Positions 26,952-35,836 of a stretch of 43,372 nucleotides of DNA are shown here, in pieces. The notes beneath the pieces are model-generated. The model was not told where the DNA came from. It saw nothing but the letters and a program-made list of their open reading frames with translations, and made no database searches. Made by a program: the position numbers and the translations under genes. The DNA is taken from positions 1-43,372 of the forward strand of contig NZ_PVNP01000005.1 of assembly GCF_002993365.1 (NCBI RefSeq). The letters are read 5' to 3'. Every line of letters begins with the position of its first letter. The stretch's first letter is position 1. The stretch is from Marisediminitalea alba (lineage in GTDB: Bacteria; Pseudomonadota; Gammaproteobacteria; Enterobacterales; Alteromonadaceae).

Positions 26952-27755
26952 ATGAAAACTGTTGCTGCATCATTGATTTTAACCACTGCTTTTATTGCCC
27001 AACCTGCACTGGCACACGTTGAAGTCGATAATCAATGTAATATGGAACTGCACGGCTCGGTAACCTTTGACCATGGCGATCTGACCATTACCACTGAAAG
27101 TGGCGAAAAGGTTCTGATCACGCCAAGTCACCAGTTATATGTAGAGAACAAGGCGGTAAACCTGGATACCGACGAACAGCGTTGGGTGTCTGATTATTAC
27201 ACCAGTATTGAAACCGCTATCCCTATGACAGTTGAAATTGCCCGTGACGGCATCAAGATTGCCAGCTTCGCCATTACCGAAGTATTCACTGAACTGCTGG
27301 GTGAAGATAATGACCTCAGTGAGAATTTTGACACGCTGTTTAGCGATCTGTCGAACGAGATTGACGAGCGTTTCTATGCCGCCGACGGTACTTATAAGTT
27401 CGACAGCACTGGCCTCGATGGCGACTGGGCCGATGCCGCCTGGAGCGAAGAGTTTGATGACAAGATTGAGTCGCTGGTAGAGCGTTCTACCGGTCACCTG
27501 TTAATGGCGATTGGTCGTCAGATGCTGTTTGAAGACGGCGACATGGACGCCTTTGCTAACCGTATGGAAAACTTTGGCGAAATGATTGAGCAACGCGTAG
27601 AAGGTCAAGCGGATGCGCTGGAGAGCAAAGCTGAAGCATTATGCACCGTGCTGGCTAAAGCCGACTATGCCGAATCACGCATGCAAAAGAATATCGCCGG
27701 ATTATCAGGTCTGGATTTACTGGAAACCACCGGACAATTACCGCTGAAACAATAA
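26952..27755 (+). CDS. YggN-like exported protein (DUF2884)
   Basis: The 267-residue product has a clear signal peptide (cleavage near PALA-HVEVD). The conserved part of the DUF2884/YggN family is visible: CNMELHGSVTFDHGDLTI, VDLDT-like NLDTDEQRWVSDYYTSIETAIP, and GIKIASFAITEVFTELLG. The C-terminal half is acidic and helical (LFEDGDMDAFANRMENFGEMIEQR). It is periplasmic with no known activity. ATG 26952 is preceded by TGAGGA; the longer in-frame start at 26901 lacks a ribosome binding site and would spoil the signal. It appears monocistronic. Confidence 0.85.
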   Translation: MKTVAASLILTTAFIAQPALAHVEVDNQCNMELHGSVTFDHGDLTITTESGEKVLITPSHQLYVENKAVNLDTDEQRWVSDYYTSIETAIPMTVEIARDGIKIASFAITEVFTELLGEDNDLSENFDTLFSDLSNEIDERFYAADGTYKFDSTGLDGDWADAAWSEEFDDKIESLVERSTGHLLMAIGRQMLFEDGDMDAFANRMENFGEMIEQRVEGQADALESKAEALCTVLAKADYAESRMQKNIAGLSGLDLLETTGQLPLKQ

Positions 27756-27809
27756 TGAAATCGCTACTGATAGTGTTAAGCTTTAGCAAAACAAACACCG
27801 GTAGCGTAA

Positions 27810-28646
27810 ATGACATCTCAACAAGAAAATAAATTGATACTTTGTGGTTGTGGCTGGCTGGGAGGCTATCTCGCCAGCCATTTTCGTTCTCAGATGACTA
27901 TCTACGGAACCACCCGTAGTGAAGACAAAGCCCGGGCATTAAGTCAGCAAGGTATTCAGGCCATCCCTTACACGCTGGGTGATACCCCTCAGGACCTGCT
28001 AGCGGAAGCCCCTAACAGTACCTTTATTCTTAATATTCCGCCGGGCAGACGCAATACCGATTTAAGCCAATTTACCTCAGCCATGCAGCAACTGATTTCG
28101 GCGTTGTATAACCAGGTACCGCCCAAACAGCTCATCTTTATTAGCACCACATCGGTGTATGGCGATCAGGAAGGCGATATCACCACTGGTACCGTGCCAG
28201 CTCCGAACACTGCTTCTGGCGAAGCCCATGTTGAGATTGAGCAATGGATCCAAAACACTGCGCCGGACTCGGGCTACATATTGCGCCTGGCCGGTTTAAC
28301 CGGGCCCGACCGGCATCCGGTAAAGACTCTGGCAGGCCGAACACTCAGCGGCGCAACTCAGGTAGCAAACCTGGTACATGTTGATGATGTGGTAAAGGTG
28401 ATAGAGGAACTGTTAGTGCAAAAGCCCGCTAACAAGCTCTGGCATTTATGCAGCGATGAACACCCTATGCGCGGTGACTACTATCCGCAGATAGCAAAAC
28501 GGCTGGGGTTACCAGCCGTTGAATTTAGTGACCAATTAACCAGCGCAAGCGTGCCTTCGGGCAAACACATTAACCCCGGGGCCACCCTTACCGGCCTGGG
28601 GATAACGCTTAATTACCCCACACCGTGGGCAATGCAGCCGGCCTGA
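27810..28646 (+). CDS. YeeZ-like NAD(P)-dependent epimerase/dehydratase
   Basis: The 278-residue product is an extended short-chain dehydrogenase with an N-terminal Rossmann motif (LILCGCGWLGGYLA) and the FISTTSVYGD block, where the usual YxxxK is not evident. That is also true of E. coli YeeZ-type proteins. WHLCSDEHPMRGDYYP near residue 210 is a further family feature. The substrate is unknown. ATG 27810 has only a weak ribosome binding site (GGTAG). The stop codon lies inside the hairpin at 28637-28654; the neighbouring transporter gene is convergent. Confidence 0.82.
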   Translation: MTSQQENKLILCGCGWLGGYLASHFRSQMTIYGTTRSEDKARALSQQGIQAIPYTLGDTPQDLLAEAPNSTFILNIPPGRRNTDLSQFTSAMQQLISALYNQVPPKQLIFISTTSVYGDQEGDITTGTVPAPNTASGEAHVEIEQWIQNTAPDSGYILRLAGLTGPDRHPVKTLAGRTLSGATQVANLVHVDDVVKVIEELLVQKPANKLWHLCSDEHPMRGDYYPQIAKRLGLPAVEFSDQLTSASVPSGKHINPGATLTGLGITLNYPTPWAMQPA

Positions 28647-28654
28647 TGGCCGGC
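28637..28654. terminator. GC-rich hairpin overlapping a stop codon
   Basis: The stem GCCGGCC-tgat-GGCCGGC contains the stop codon of the YeeZ-like gene in its loop. There is no T-tract on either side, so termination strength is uncertain. It separates two convergent genes. Confidence 0.45.
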
Positions 28655-28664
28655 CTGGCCTAGA

Positions 28665-30086
28665 CTATCCAAACAGACTGACACTGAAATATTTCAGCGC
28701 CACGGTATTAACAAAGATCACCGCCAGGATAAGCGGAATAAACGTACCTACCGAGATATCCACGTAGCGTTCAACCCAGCTGCCTTTGTAGTTGGGGGTG
28801 CCAACCTGTAATGCCTTGTTGAAGTTATGGCGTTTCCAGCGATACATCACAAAAATACAGATCAGTAGTCCGTTGAGTGGCAAAATCGTGTCGTAGAACA
28901 CGTCATACACGACATCGAAGAAAGACTTGTCTGCTCCCGCGTAAGCGGTGAATGACGTCAGAGCCGGCACAAAGCCAAACGACAATGCACACAGCGCGGC
29001 GAAGATAACCAGCAGCGCCCCCAGTACTACCAGCGACTTGCGACGGCTGTAGTCTTTTTCATCCATCAACGCAGCCACGGGGACCTCAAAGATAGATACC
29101 AGGGAGGTTATGGCGGCAAAGAAAACCAGCAGGAAGAATATGCTGGCCACAATACTGGCGCCAATAAATCCGATGCTGGTTTGCAGTGCCAGAAAAATCT
29201 GCGGCAAAAATGAGAAAATCATGCTGATTGATGACTCACTCAGCTCGGTAGGATCGGTATTCGGATTAAACGAGAATATCGCTGGCAGGATCATCAGGCC
29301 GGCGGTAAACGCCACCGCGGTATCGGTGATAGCCACCAGCTTGGCCGAATTAGGAATGTCAGACTGATTATCAATGTAACTACCATAGGTAATCATGATC
29401 CCCATGCCCAGACTTAGCGAGAAGAAAGCCTGCGACAGGGCGCCGTTGATAACCGAAGCATTAATCTTGCTGAAATCTGGTACCAGATAAAAGCTCACAC
29501 CAGCCATGGCGTTGTCGCGTGTCAGCACGAAAATCACCAGTAAAACCAGCATTACAAACAAGGTGGGCATGAGTAGCTTGGCCGCTTTTTCGATACCTTG
29601 CTTAACACCGCCCTGTAAAATGCCGTACATAATGCCCAGCACCGCAGCCATGTAGGCAAATATCACCGGCGAGTTGATAAAATTACCAAAGGTACTCGGC
29701 TCGGCGAGTAACTCTAAATCGCCGGTCACCGCATAAAACAGGTAGCCAAATATCCATACCGTGATTACCAGATAAAACACGGCAATCATAAAGGGCGTAA
29801 CAATGGATAACCAACCGGCTATCTTCCACTTTGCCGAGTTGCCGGTAAGATCAGAATAGGCCCCCAGCGGATCTTTCTTGGTATGCCGTCCCACCGACAT
29901 TTCTGCCATCATTACCGGTAAACAAATAGCGAATACAAAAATGGCATACATCAGCAGGAATGCGCCGCCACCATTTTTTGCAGCGCCTACCGGAAATCCC
30001 ACCAGGTTGCCAATCCCTACCGCAGAGCCTGCGGCGGCCAGAATAAATCCAAGGCGCGATCCGAACTGTTCTCTGGTCCCGCTCAT
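28665..30086 (-). CDS. Sodium-dependent transporter, NSS (SNF) family
   Basis: The 473-residue product has about 11-12 membrane helices and belongs to the neurotransmitter:sodium symporter family, LeuT/TnaT/MhsT-like. Its first helix carries the broken sodium/substrate site (GSAVGIGNLVGFPVGAAKNGGGAF). It lies in the inner membrane and probably imports an amino acid with sodium; substrate not readable. ATG 30086 is preceded by GAGGAAC; the longer in-frame reading from 30140 adds a hydrophilic, basic leader unlike the family. It appears monocistronic, convergent with the YeeZ-like gene. Confidence 0.92.
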   Translation of the reverse strand: MSGTREQFGSRLGFILAAAGSAVGIGNLVGFPVGAAKNGGGAFLLMYAIFVFAICLPVMMAEMSVGRHTKKDPLGAYSDLTGNSAKWKIAGWLSIVTPFMIAVFYLVITVWIFGYLFYAVTGDLELLAEPSTFGNFINSPVIFAYMAAVLGIMYGILQGGVKQGIEKAAKLLMPTLFVMLVLLVIFVLTRDNAMAGVSFYLVPDFSKINASVINGALSQAFFSLSLGMGIMITYGSYIDNQSDIPNSAKLVAITDTAVAFTAGLMILPAIFSFNPNTDPTELSESSISMIFSFLPQIFLALQTSIGFIGASIVASIFFLLVFFAAITSLVSIFEVPVAALMDEKDYSRRKSLVVLGALLVIFAALCALSFGFVPALTSFTAYAGADKSFFDVVYDVFYDTILPLNGLLICIFVMYRWKRHNFNKALQVGTPNYKGSWVERYVDISVGTFIPLILAVIFVNTVALKYFSVSLFG

Positions 30087-30280
30087 ATAAGTTCCTCTTG
30101 TGATTTTTATTGTTGCTTTATTTCGGAACGGTGCGCACAACTTCTTTTATTGGTAATGACGGTTGGCTGCGTCCTGTCGTCCGATTTTTTCCAATTGGCA
30201 TACTATCAATACCCTGTAAAAAAGTCTTGGGTTTCATCGGAAGCAATCAACCAGCGGGCGGGTAACGCTGTACGCGCAAC

Positions 30281-31000
30281 TTACCAAGGGATGGGTTTGT
30301 TGTCCCAGTCGAGAAAATAAGGACTGTGATCTACTTTGCGTTGCTGAATAATGGCGACCAGTTGCTGTGCGGTAAATTCTGGCGTAAACAGTTTTTCAGG
30401 TTTTACGTTACGCTGAAAAGGCTCGGATAGCTGCGAGTCCACTGTGCCCGGATGATAGCAAATCAGGCTGGTGTGTTTGGCTCGCCGCTTATATTCCACT
30501 GCAGCGGTTTTCACCAGCATATTGAGCGCCGCCTTAGAAGCCCGGTACCCGTACCAGCCACCGAGGCCGTTATCTTCGATGCTGCCTACTCGGGCACTTA
30601 GCACGGTTAAGGTTGAATGCTCCGAAGGAAACAAGCCGACCAGGTGTTTTACCCAAAGCATCGGCAGCACGGTATTAATGGCAAAGTAGTGTTGCAGCGC
30701 CTCAGGCGTGATGTCTTCGAGCCGCTTTTCAGGTTGTACCTCGCCGTCATGCAATATACCGGTGGTACACACCACATGATGAAACTGCATGTCCTGTTGC
30801 TTACATTCTGCCAGCCAGCCAGCGACCGCCTGTTCATCCGTGGTGTCCAGCTGTATTGATTTGAAGTTGGCCTGCCCGCCGTCTGTCTCCGTTGCCTTTC
30901 GCGACACCGCGTAAACGGTCGCCTGTGGAAATGCCTTGTACATTTGCCGCGCAATCGCATTGCCTATAGCGCCGCTACTGCCAATCACTAATACATTCAT
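30281..31000 (-). CDS. Short-chain dehydrogenase/reductase, CsgA-like
   Basis: The 239-residue classical SDR has the cofactor motif VIGSSGAIGNAIA at the N-terminus, an active-site Ser in SARVGSI, the YxxxK pair in YGYRASKAALN near residue 150, and the PGTVDSQLS segment after it. Similar proteins are annotated as C-factor/CsgA-like; the substrate is unknown. Its ATG overlaps the stop of the DUF393 gene by four bases (ATGA), so the two are translationally coupled. It ends 195 bases before the NSS transporter start. Confidence 0.88.
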   Translation of the reverse strand: MNVLVIGSSGAIGNAIARQMYKAFPQATVYAVSRKATETDGGQANFKSIQLDTTDEQAVAGWLAECKQQDMQFHHVVCTTGILHDGEVQPEKRLEDITPEALQHYFAINTVLPMLWVKHLVGLFPSEHSTLTVLSARVGSIEDNGLGGWYGYRASKAALNMLVKTAAVEYKRRAKHTSLICYHPGTVDSQLSEPFQRNVKPEKLFTPEFTAQQLVAIIQQRKVDHSPYFLDWDNKPIPW

Positions 31001-31404
31001 GGTTTCTTGAGCTCACACTGCTGGCAACGCTTTTGCCCGGTTAATAAATAAGAAATGCGGTAACGGTGTTTGGCAAACCACAGGTAAAAGCGGTCGGCCA
31101 GTGGCTTTACCAATGGCCAGCGCAGCGGCGCATACAGCCAACCTTTTCCTACCAGTCGCCAGGCTTCATAGGTGACATCCAGGCCGATAAGCATGGTGCC
31201 GTCGGCTCGCATAGCATGAATGCGGTCGTTCAGTGCCTGCCAGTCAAGCTCGGGATAGCGCTGATGAAAGTCAGCCGCCATAATATCGACAAAGCCAAGC
31301 TTATTATCCTCATTAAGGCGTTTCAGATGGCGCATTTCTATGGCACACAGCGGGCAACCGCCGTCATAGAATATGGTGAGTTGTGGAATTGTATTTGTAT
31401 TCAT
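30997..31404 (-). CDS. DUF393 (DCC) thiol-disulfide oxidoreductase-like protein
   Basis: The 135-residue protein has the thioredoxin-like CxxC in the family signature TIFYDGGCPLC at residues 10-20, and the conserved RADGTMLIGLDVTYEAWRLVG region. The C-terminus carries an additional QKRCQQCELKK cysteine pair. It is cytoplasmic by lack of a signal. It is the first gene of a two-gene operon with the SDR. Redox activity is family-based inference. Confidence 0.85.
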   Translation of the reverse strand: MNTNTIPQLTIFYDGGCPLCAIEMRHLKRLNEDNKLGFVDIMAADFHQRYPELDWQALNDRIHAMRADGTMLIGLDVTYEAWRLVGKGWLYAPLRWPLVKPLADRFYLWFAKHRYRISYLLTGQKRCQQCELKKP

Positions 31405-31498
31405 GCCTGCTTATACGCACAAATTTATCGCCTGGATGACTTGAAGATCACGCTTTACGCCACCACACTTCATGCATAACAAAAACGCGGAGTTTTTT

Positions 31499-32050
31499 AT
31501 GACAACCACAGCGACAGAAACCACAGCAACTGCCACCCTGGCCGGCGGCTGCTTCTGGTGTATCGAATCAGCCTTTAACCAGGTTCTGGGCATTAAACTG
31601 GCAACCTCAGGCTACGCCGGCGGCCACATCGATTCACCCAGCTATGAGGCCGTTTGCAAAGGTGATACCGGTCATGCAGAAGTGGTACAGCTGACTTACT
31701 ATCCGGACCAAATCAGTTACCGGGAAATACTCGAAATCTTTTTTGCCCTGCACGATCCAACCCAGTTGAACCGTCAGGGAAATGATGTGGGCACGCAGTA
31801 TCGCAGTGCGGTGTTCTACCATGACGAAGAACAAAAGGCCGCAGCAGAAGCCATTATTCAGGAAATGACAGACGATAAGGTATGGCCGGATCCCATCGTC
31901 ACCGAGGTAGTGCCGTTATCCAACTATTCGGCAGCGGAGGATTATCATCAGTCCTACTTTAAAAATAATCCGCAAAACCAATACTGCGCAATGGTTGTCG
32001 CGCCAAAACTGGCGAAATTCAAAAAGACCTTTGCCGAGCGCCTGCGCTAA
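31499..32050 (+). CDS. msrA: Peptide-methionine (S)-S-oxide reductase MsrA
   Basis: The 183-residue product repairs oxidised methionine. It carries the catalytic GGCFWC motif (nucleophile Cys18, second Cys21) followed by IESAFNQVLGI, GYAGGHIDSPSYEAVCKGDTGHAE, HDPTQLNRQGNDVGTQYRSA and DYHQSYF, all standard MsrA blocks. Start ATG 31499 has GGAG six bases upstream; in-frame ATG 31472 has no such site. It is a single gene, convergent with the next lipoprotein gene. Confidence 0.95.
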   Translation: MTTTATETTATATLAGGCFWCIESAFNQVLGIKLATSGYAGGHIDSPSYEAVCKGDTGHAEVVQLTYYPDQISYREILEIFFALHDPTQLNRQGNDVGTQYRSAVFYHDEEQKAAAEAIIQEMTDDKVWPDPIVTEVVPLSNYSAAEDYHQSYFKNNPQNQYCAMVVAPKLAKFKKTFAERLR

Positions 32051-32057
32051 TCAATTC

Positions 32058-32077
32058 GGGCTGGTTAAAGCCAGCCC
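32058..32077. terminator. Hairpin between msrA and the lipoprotein gene
   Basis: The stem GGGCTGG / CCAGCCC with a 6-base loop lies eight bases after the msrA stop, between convergent genes. A loose T-rich stretch follows on the plus strand at 32087-32107. It is probably a weak terminator. Confidence 0.5.
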
Positions 32078-32110
32078 CCGATATCTCTTTACCAAATTAT
32101 ATCTTTTTAC

Positions 32111-33253
32111 CTAATTAAACCAGCTGGCATCCAGCGGCATGCTGAACAACAGCGGTGCCATCCCCTCGTAACGACTGCGGTTAGCCTCGCACTGCAGGTT
32201 CTTCATGTAATTTACTTTCCATGGATCGTTTACCAGCCACAAGGTGTCACCAATCACAGCCAGCCCTTCTATTGAGGCATTGTCCATGACTTCCTGTGCT
32301 GCGCAGTTCTCCGGGTCGCCACCAGGCGCGGTAAATTGCAGGGCGATTTTCCGGGTGGGCTTTTCTGCCGCCGTATCAATGACCCACAACTCGTTATCGT
32401 TACGAGCAGCGGCAAGTAAAAAGCCGCTGGCTGCACCTGCAGGCTGATAATATTCCAGCCCGTTGATGGGATGACGACCACTGTCGAATGCCGGAACCTG
32501 CAGGCCCGGATCGGTAACTTCTGCAAAATCAGTGCTGTCCCAGAAGCTATCATCCAGGGTCACCGAAAACACTCTGGGGTTGCCGGCATTATCCCGCTCA
32601 AGCGCCAGGTACAAGGTGCGATTCTGGCCCAGTGCCATGCCTTCAATCCCATCATTAGGAAAGTCTCCCACCCCATACTCGAGCGGAAACTGCAAAGGGC
32701 GCACATGGGTCATGGTGGCGTTGCCGCTATCGTGCTTTTCAATACGCACTAATAATGTAGGGTAATCGGTTGAGCCGGTTGCCTCATAGCGCTGCTGGCA
32801 GCGATCAGACAGGGCACCGGTGCGCGTGGCATCCTCAGTAACGGTGTAAAACACATTGGGCTGTTCGGGGTCGGCCACCAGCGCTTCTAAGTCAGGCTCA
32901 TCTGCCAGATACTGAGAGAAACAGCTGCGGCGAACACGGCTTGCCATGCCCATATCGTCCGGGCGGGGCGCCAGTGTGGCACTGGCAGGATCGATTTTGT
33001 GTAAACGGCGGCGCTGGTACTCTTTAGCGCTACCATCGGAAATAGTGTAAAGCATCCCGTCAACATGGGTCAGGCCGGAGGTTTGCGGATCCAGCATAAC
33101 ACCGCCGGCGGCCTCCATAATCCAGGCACCGGCAAGCACATGCTCCTGCGGCGCCGATTTGATTTCGTTGGTGGTTTCGGTAGGTTGCTTGTCGTTACTG
33201 CAGGCACTTAATAAGCCGGCGGCTAGCAGGCTTAAAAACCAGGCTGATTTCAT
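32111..33253 (-). CDS. Phytase-like/esterase-like beta-propeller lipoprotein
   Basis: The 380-residue product has a lipobox (AAGLLSAC). The rest reads as a beta-propeller of the phytase-like Pfam group: SGLTHVDGMLYTISDG, DEPDLEALVADPE, NDGIEGMALGQNRTLYLALE, NGLEYYQPAGAASGFLLAAARND and DNASIEGLAVIGDTLWLVND. The repeated EGLA/EGMA strings mark blades. Members are called esterase-like activity of phytase, but no activity is shown for most. ATG 33253 is chosen as the start of the signal; an in-frame ATG 33265 would add four residues. It is divergent from the phosphatase operon. Confidence 0.75.
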   Translation of the reverse strand: MKSAWFLSLLAAGLLSACSNDKQPTETTNEIKSAPQEHVLAGAWIMEAAGGVMLDPQTSGLTHVDGMLYTISDGSAKEYQRRRLHKIDPASATLAPRPDDMGMASRVRRSCFSQYLADEPDLEALVADPEQPNVFYTVTEDATRTGALSDRCQQRYEATGSTDYPTLLVRIEKHDSGNATMTHVRPLQFPLEYGVGDFPNDGIEGMALGQNRTLYLALERDNAGNPRVFSVTLDDSFWDSTDFAEVTDPGLQVPAFDSGRHPINGLEYYQPAGAASGFLLAAARNDNELWVIDTAAEKPTRKIALQFTAPGGDPENCAAQEVMDNASIEGLAVIGDTLWLVNDPWKVNYMKNLQCEANRSRYEGMAPLLFSMPLDASWFN

Positions 33254-33385
33254 TGTCAGGTCCAATCCATAGTCATTTTGCGCTTATCGTCGCTTACTGA
33301 CTCACCATGGTCAAGCCCGTTGAGCGCACTTGCCTGAAGCCAACCAGCACCGTATAGTCTGGCAGTAACTACTACAGGAGCAGTT

Positions 33386-35293
33386 TTGACCTCATCACCC
33401 CTTCCTCTTGTTATCGCCGGGCCTGTTTTAAGGCATACGCAACAGGCTGGTTTTACCTTATGGCTGGTTACCTCAGAACCGGCCGATATTGATGTATCCC
33501 TGCATCAGGCGCAGCAGGCACAAAACAGTAACACCACCGACCGCGTTATTCAGGTGGGTGAAAAGGCTTTTATTCATGTACTGACCTGCTCACCGCAATC
33601 GCCGCTGGCGGCAAACACGCTGTATCATTACCAGCTTAATTTTAATCACACTGAGCAACAGCAACGCTGGCAAAGCGAGTTACCTTCGCTGTGCTACCCG
33701 GGTCAGAATGACCTGCATTTTCGCGTACCCGCAGCGCTTTCCAATGTGCTGCATGGCAGTTGTCGCAAACCTCATCACCCGTCAGAAGACAGTCTGGTGA
33801 GAGTTGATGAACTCATTCATCAGGAATGTGAGGGCGGCGCGCAAAGACCAGACCTGCTGCTAATGACCGGCGATCAAATCTACGCTGATGACGTAGCCGG
33901 ACCTATGCTGCAGGCGATAATACAAACCATCAGACGACTGGGGTTATTTCATGAAGATCTCGATGAGGCAATTGTAGATTCCACAGCCCAGCTTGATGGT
34001 CACCCGTACTGTTATTATCACCGCCAGCAAATTCTGCCTCAGGTAGCCACCAATACGGCGTTATCCAAACTCTTTTTTGGCGCCAAGAAAAAACCGGTGT
34101 TTACTTCGGTTAACGCGCAGAACCACCTGATTGGGCTGGCCGAAGTGATCGCCATGTATTTATTAGTGTGGTCACAATCGCTGTGGGCCGATATCTCGTT
34201 TAATGCCGATGAGGTCGACCCGGACCATCAGGCCTTATTTAACCGCGAAGCTGACATTATTAAGCAGTTCAGCCAATCCCTCGGGCAGGTTCGCCGGGCG
34301 CTGGCGCACATTCCTACCTACATGATATTTGACGACCATGATGTCACCGACGACTGGAACCTGACCCGCGGCTGGGAGCAGGAGGTATACGGTCATCCGT
34401 TATCCCGGCGAATGGTGGGCAATGCGCTGGCCGGTTACTGGCTTTGTCAGGGCTGGGCAAATCAACCCGACAGGTTTACCGCTATCGAAAAGCTCGCCAA
34501 TGAAAATTTTACCGCCAATGGCATGATGAACCACCCTGCTTTCATCAACGCGTTATTCGACTGGGAACAATGGCATTACCAGCTGGACACCCAGCCTCCG
34601 GTACACGTACTGGATACCCGAACCCGACGTTGGCGCAGTGAATCCAGTCTTAACAAACCTTCGGGTCTGATGGACTGGGAAGCCTTATGTGAATTTCAGC
34701 ACCAGCTTATCGGTCAGGATGCCGTTATTGTTGTCTCCGCCGCGCCCATTTACGGCGTCAAGTTTATCGAGGTGATCCAGAAACTCTTCACCCTGGCCGG
34801 CAAAGCGTTAACCGTAGACGCGGAAAACTGGATGGCCCATAAAGGTACTGCCAGTGTTATTCTGAATATCTTCAGACACTACAAAACGCCACCACACTTT
34901 ATTATTTTATCTGGCGACGTCCATTATTCCTTTGTTTACGACGTGCGTTTGCGTTTCAGGCGCAACAGCCCTGAAATCACCCAGTTTACCTGTAGCGGTA
35001 TTAAAAACACCTTCCCGGATACGCTGATCCGCTGGCTCGACCGTTTCAACCAGTGGTTTTACAGCACCCGTTCTCCGCTCAATATCTTTACCCGACGACG
35101 CAATATGTCGGTGCACGACCGCCATCCTGATAGCAACGATAGTATCGCACTGCTTAATCAGCCGGCCATTGGCCAGATGCTGATTGATCCCGAAATCGAA
35201 AATGTTCGTTGTATTGCCTTGTGTAGTAATGGTGACACGGTAGAATTCCCCCCGGAACTGTCGGATGACGAAACACCAGCAAGAGAGCAGTAA
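33386..35293 (+). CDS. PhoD-like metallophosphatase/phosphodiesterase
   Basis: The 635-residue product has no signal peptide, so it is likely cytoplasmic, unlike classical PhoD. It keeps the metallophosphoesterase motifs: HGSCRKPHH near 130, LLMTGDQIYADD (metal Asp163), MIFDDHDVTDDWN near 316, and ILSGDVHYSF near 510. The N-terminal 110 residues are a beta-sandwich-like domain. The start is TTG 33386, supported by AGGAG five bases upstream. Its stop directly abuts the ATG of the flavodoxin gene. The substrate is unknown; the context with a flavodoxin and an HExxH protein is unusual. Confidence 0.82.
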   Translation: MTSSPLPLVIAGPVLRHTQQAGFTLWLVTSEPADIDVSLHQAQQAQNSNTTDRVIQVGEKAFIHVLTCSPQSPLAANTLYHYQLNFNHTEQQQRWQSELPSLCYPGQNDLHFRVPAALSNVLHGSCRKPHHPSEDSLVRVDELIHQECEGGAQRPDLLLMTGDQIYADDVAGPMLQAIIQTIRRLGLFHEDLDEAIVDSTAQLDGHPYCYYHRQQILPQVATNTALSKLFFGAKKKPVFTSVNAQNHLIGLAEVIAMYLLVWSQSLWADISFNADEVDPDHQALFNREADIIKQFSQSLGQVRRALAHIPTYMIFDDHDVTDDWNLTRGWEQEVYGHPLSRRMVGNALAGYWLCQGWANQPDRFTAIEKLANENFTANGMMNHPAFINALFDWEQWHYQLDTQPPVHVLDTRTRRWRSESSLNKPSGLMDWEALCEFQHQLIGQDAVIVVSAAPIYGVKFIEVIQKLFTLAGKALTVDAENWMAHKGTASVILNIFRHYKTPPHFIILSGDVHYSFVYDVRLRFRRNSPEITQFTCSGIKNTFPDTLIRWLDRFNQWFYSTRSPLNIFTRRRNMSVHDRHPDSNDSIALLNQPAIGQMLIDPEIENVRCIALCSNGDTVEFPPELSDDETPAREQ

Positions 35294-35836
35294 ATGAGTG
35301 ATACCGGATTAAAAATTGGCCTGTTTTATGGCTCAACCACCTGTTATACGGAAATGGCGGCTGAAAAAATTCAGGACCAGCTGAATGCCTTATTCGGCGA
35401 ACCGGTTGTGGAGCTGCATAACATACAGGATGTATCACTGAGTCAGACTGCCGGTTACGACATTTTAATTCTGGGTATTTCTACCTGGGACTTTGGTGAG
35501 CTGCAGGAAGACTGGGAGTCCAGCTGGGACGACGTTCACCAGCTCGATCTATCGGGCAAAATTGTTGCTCTGTATGGTTTGGGCGATCAGCTGGGCTATG
35601 CAGACTGGTTTCAGGATGCTCTGGGAATGCTACACGACGCCATCGCACCGGCAGGATGTCAGTTTATTGGTTACTGGCCCAATCAGGGCTATGAGTTTGT
35701 TCAGTCCAAGGCACTTACCGAAGATGGCTCCCATTTTGTGGGACTGTCGCTGGATGACGAAAACCAATATGATCAAACCGATGACAGGATCCTGACCTGG
35801 TGTTCCCAACTGGTAACCGAACTCAGTGAGCTCTGA
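35294..35836 (+). CDS. Long-chain flavodoxin (FldB-like)
   Basis: The 180-residue product is a flavodoxin, a soluble FMN electron carrier. The phosphate-binding loop is [13 protein letters not shown], the isoalloxazine-contacting regions are [16 protein letters not shown] and [18 protein letters not shown], and the long-chain insertion and tail ([15 protein letters not shown]) match FldA/FldB. ATG 35294 follows the phosphatase stop codon with no gap, and the 3' end overlaps the next gene by 11 bases. The redox partner is unknown. Confidence 0.93.
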   Translation: MSDTGLKIGLFYGSTTCYTEMAAEKIQDQLNALFGEPVVELHNIQDVSLSQTAGYDILILGISTWDFGELQEDWESSWDDVHQLDLSGKIVALYGLGDQLGYADWFQDALGMLHDAIAPAGCQFIGYWPNQGYEFVQSKALTEDGSHFVGLSLDDENQYDQTDDRILTWCSQLVTELSEL

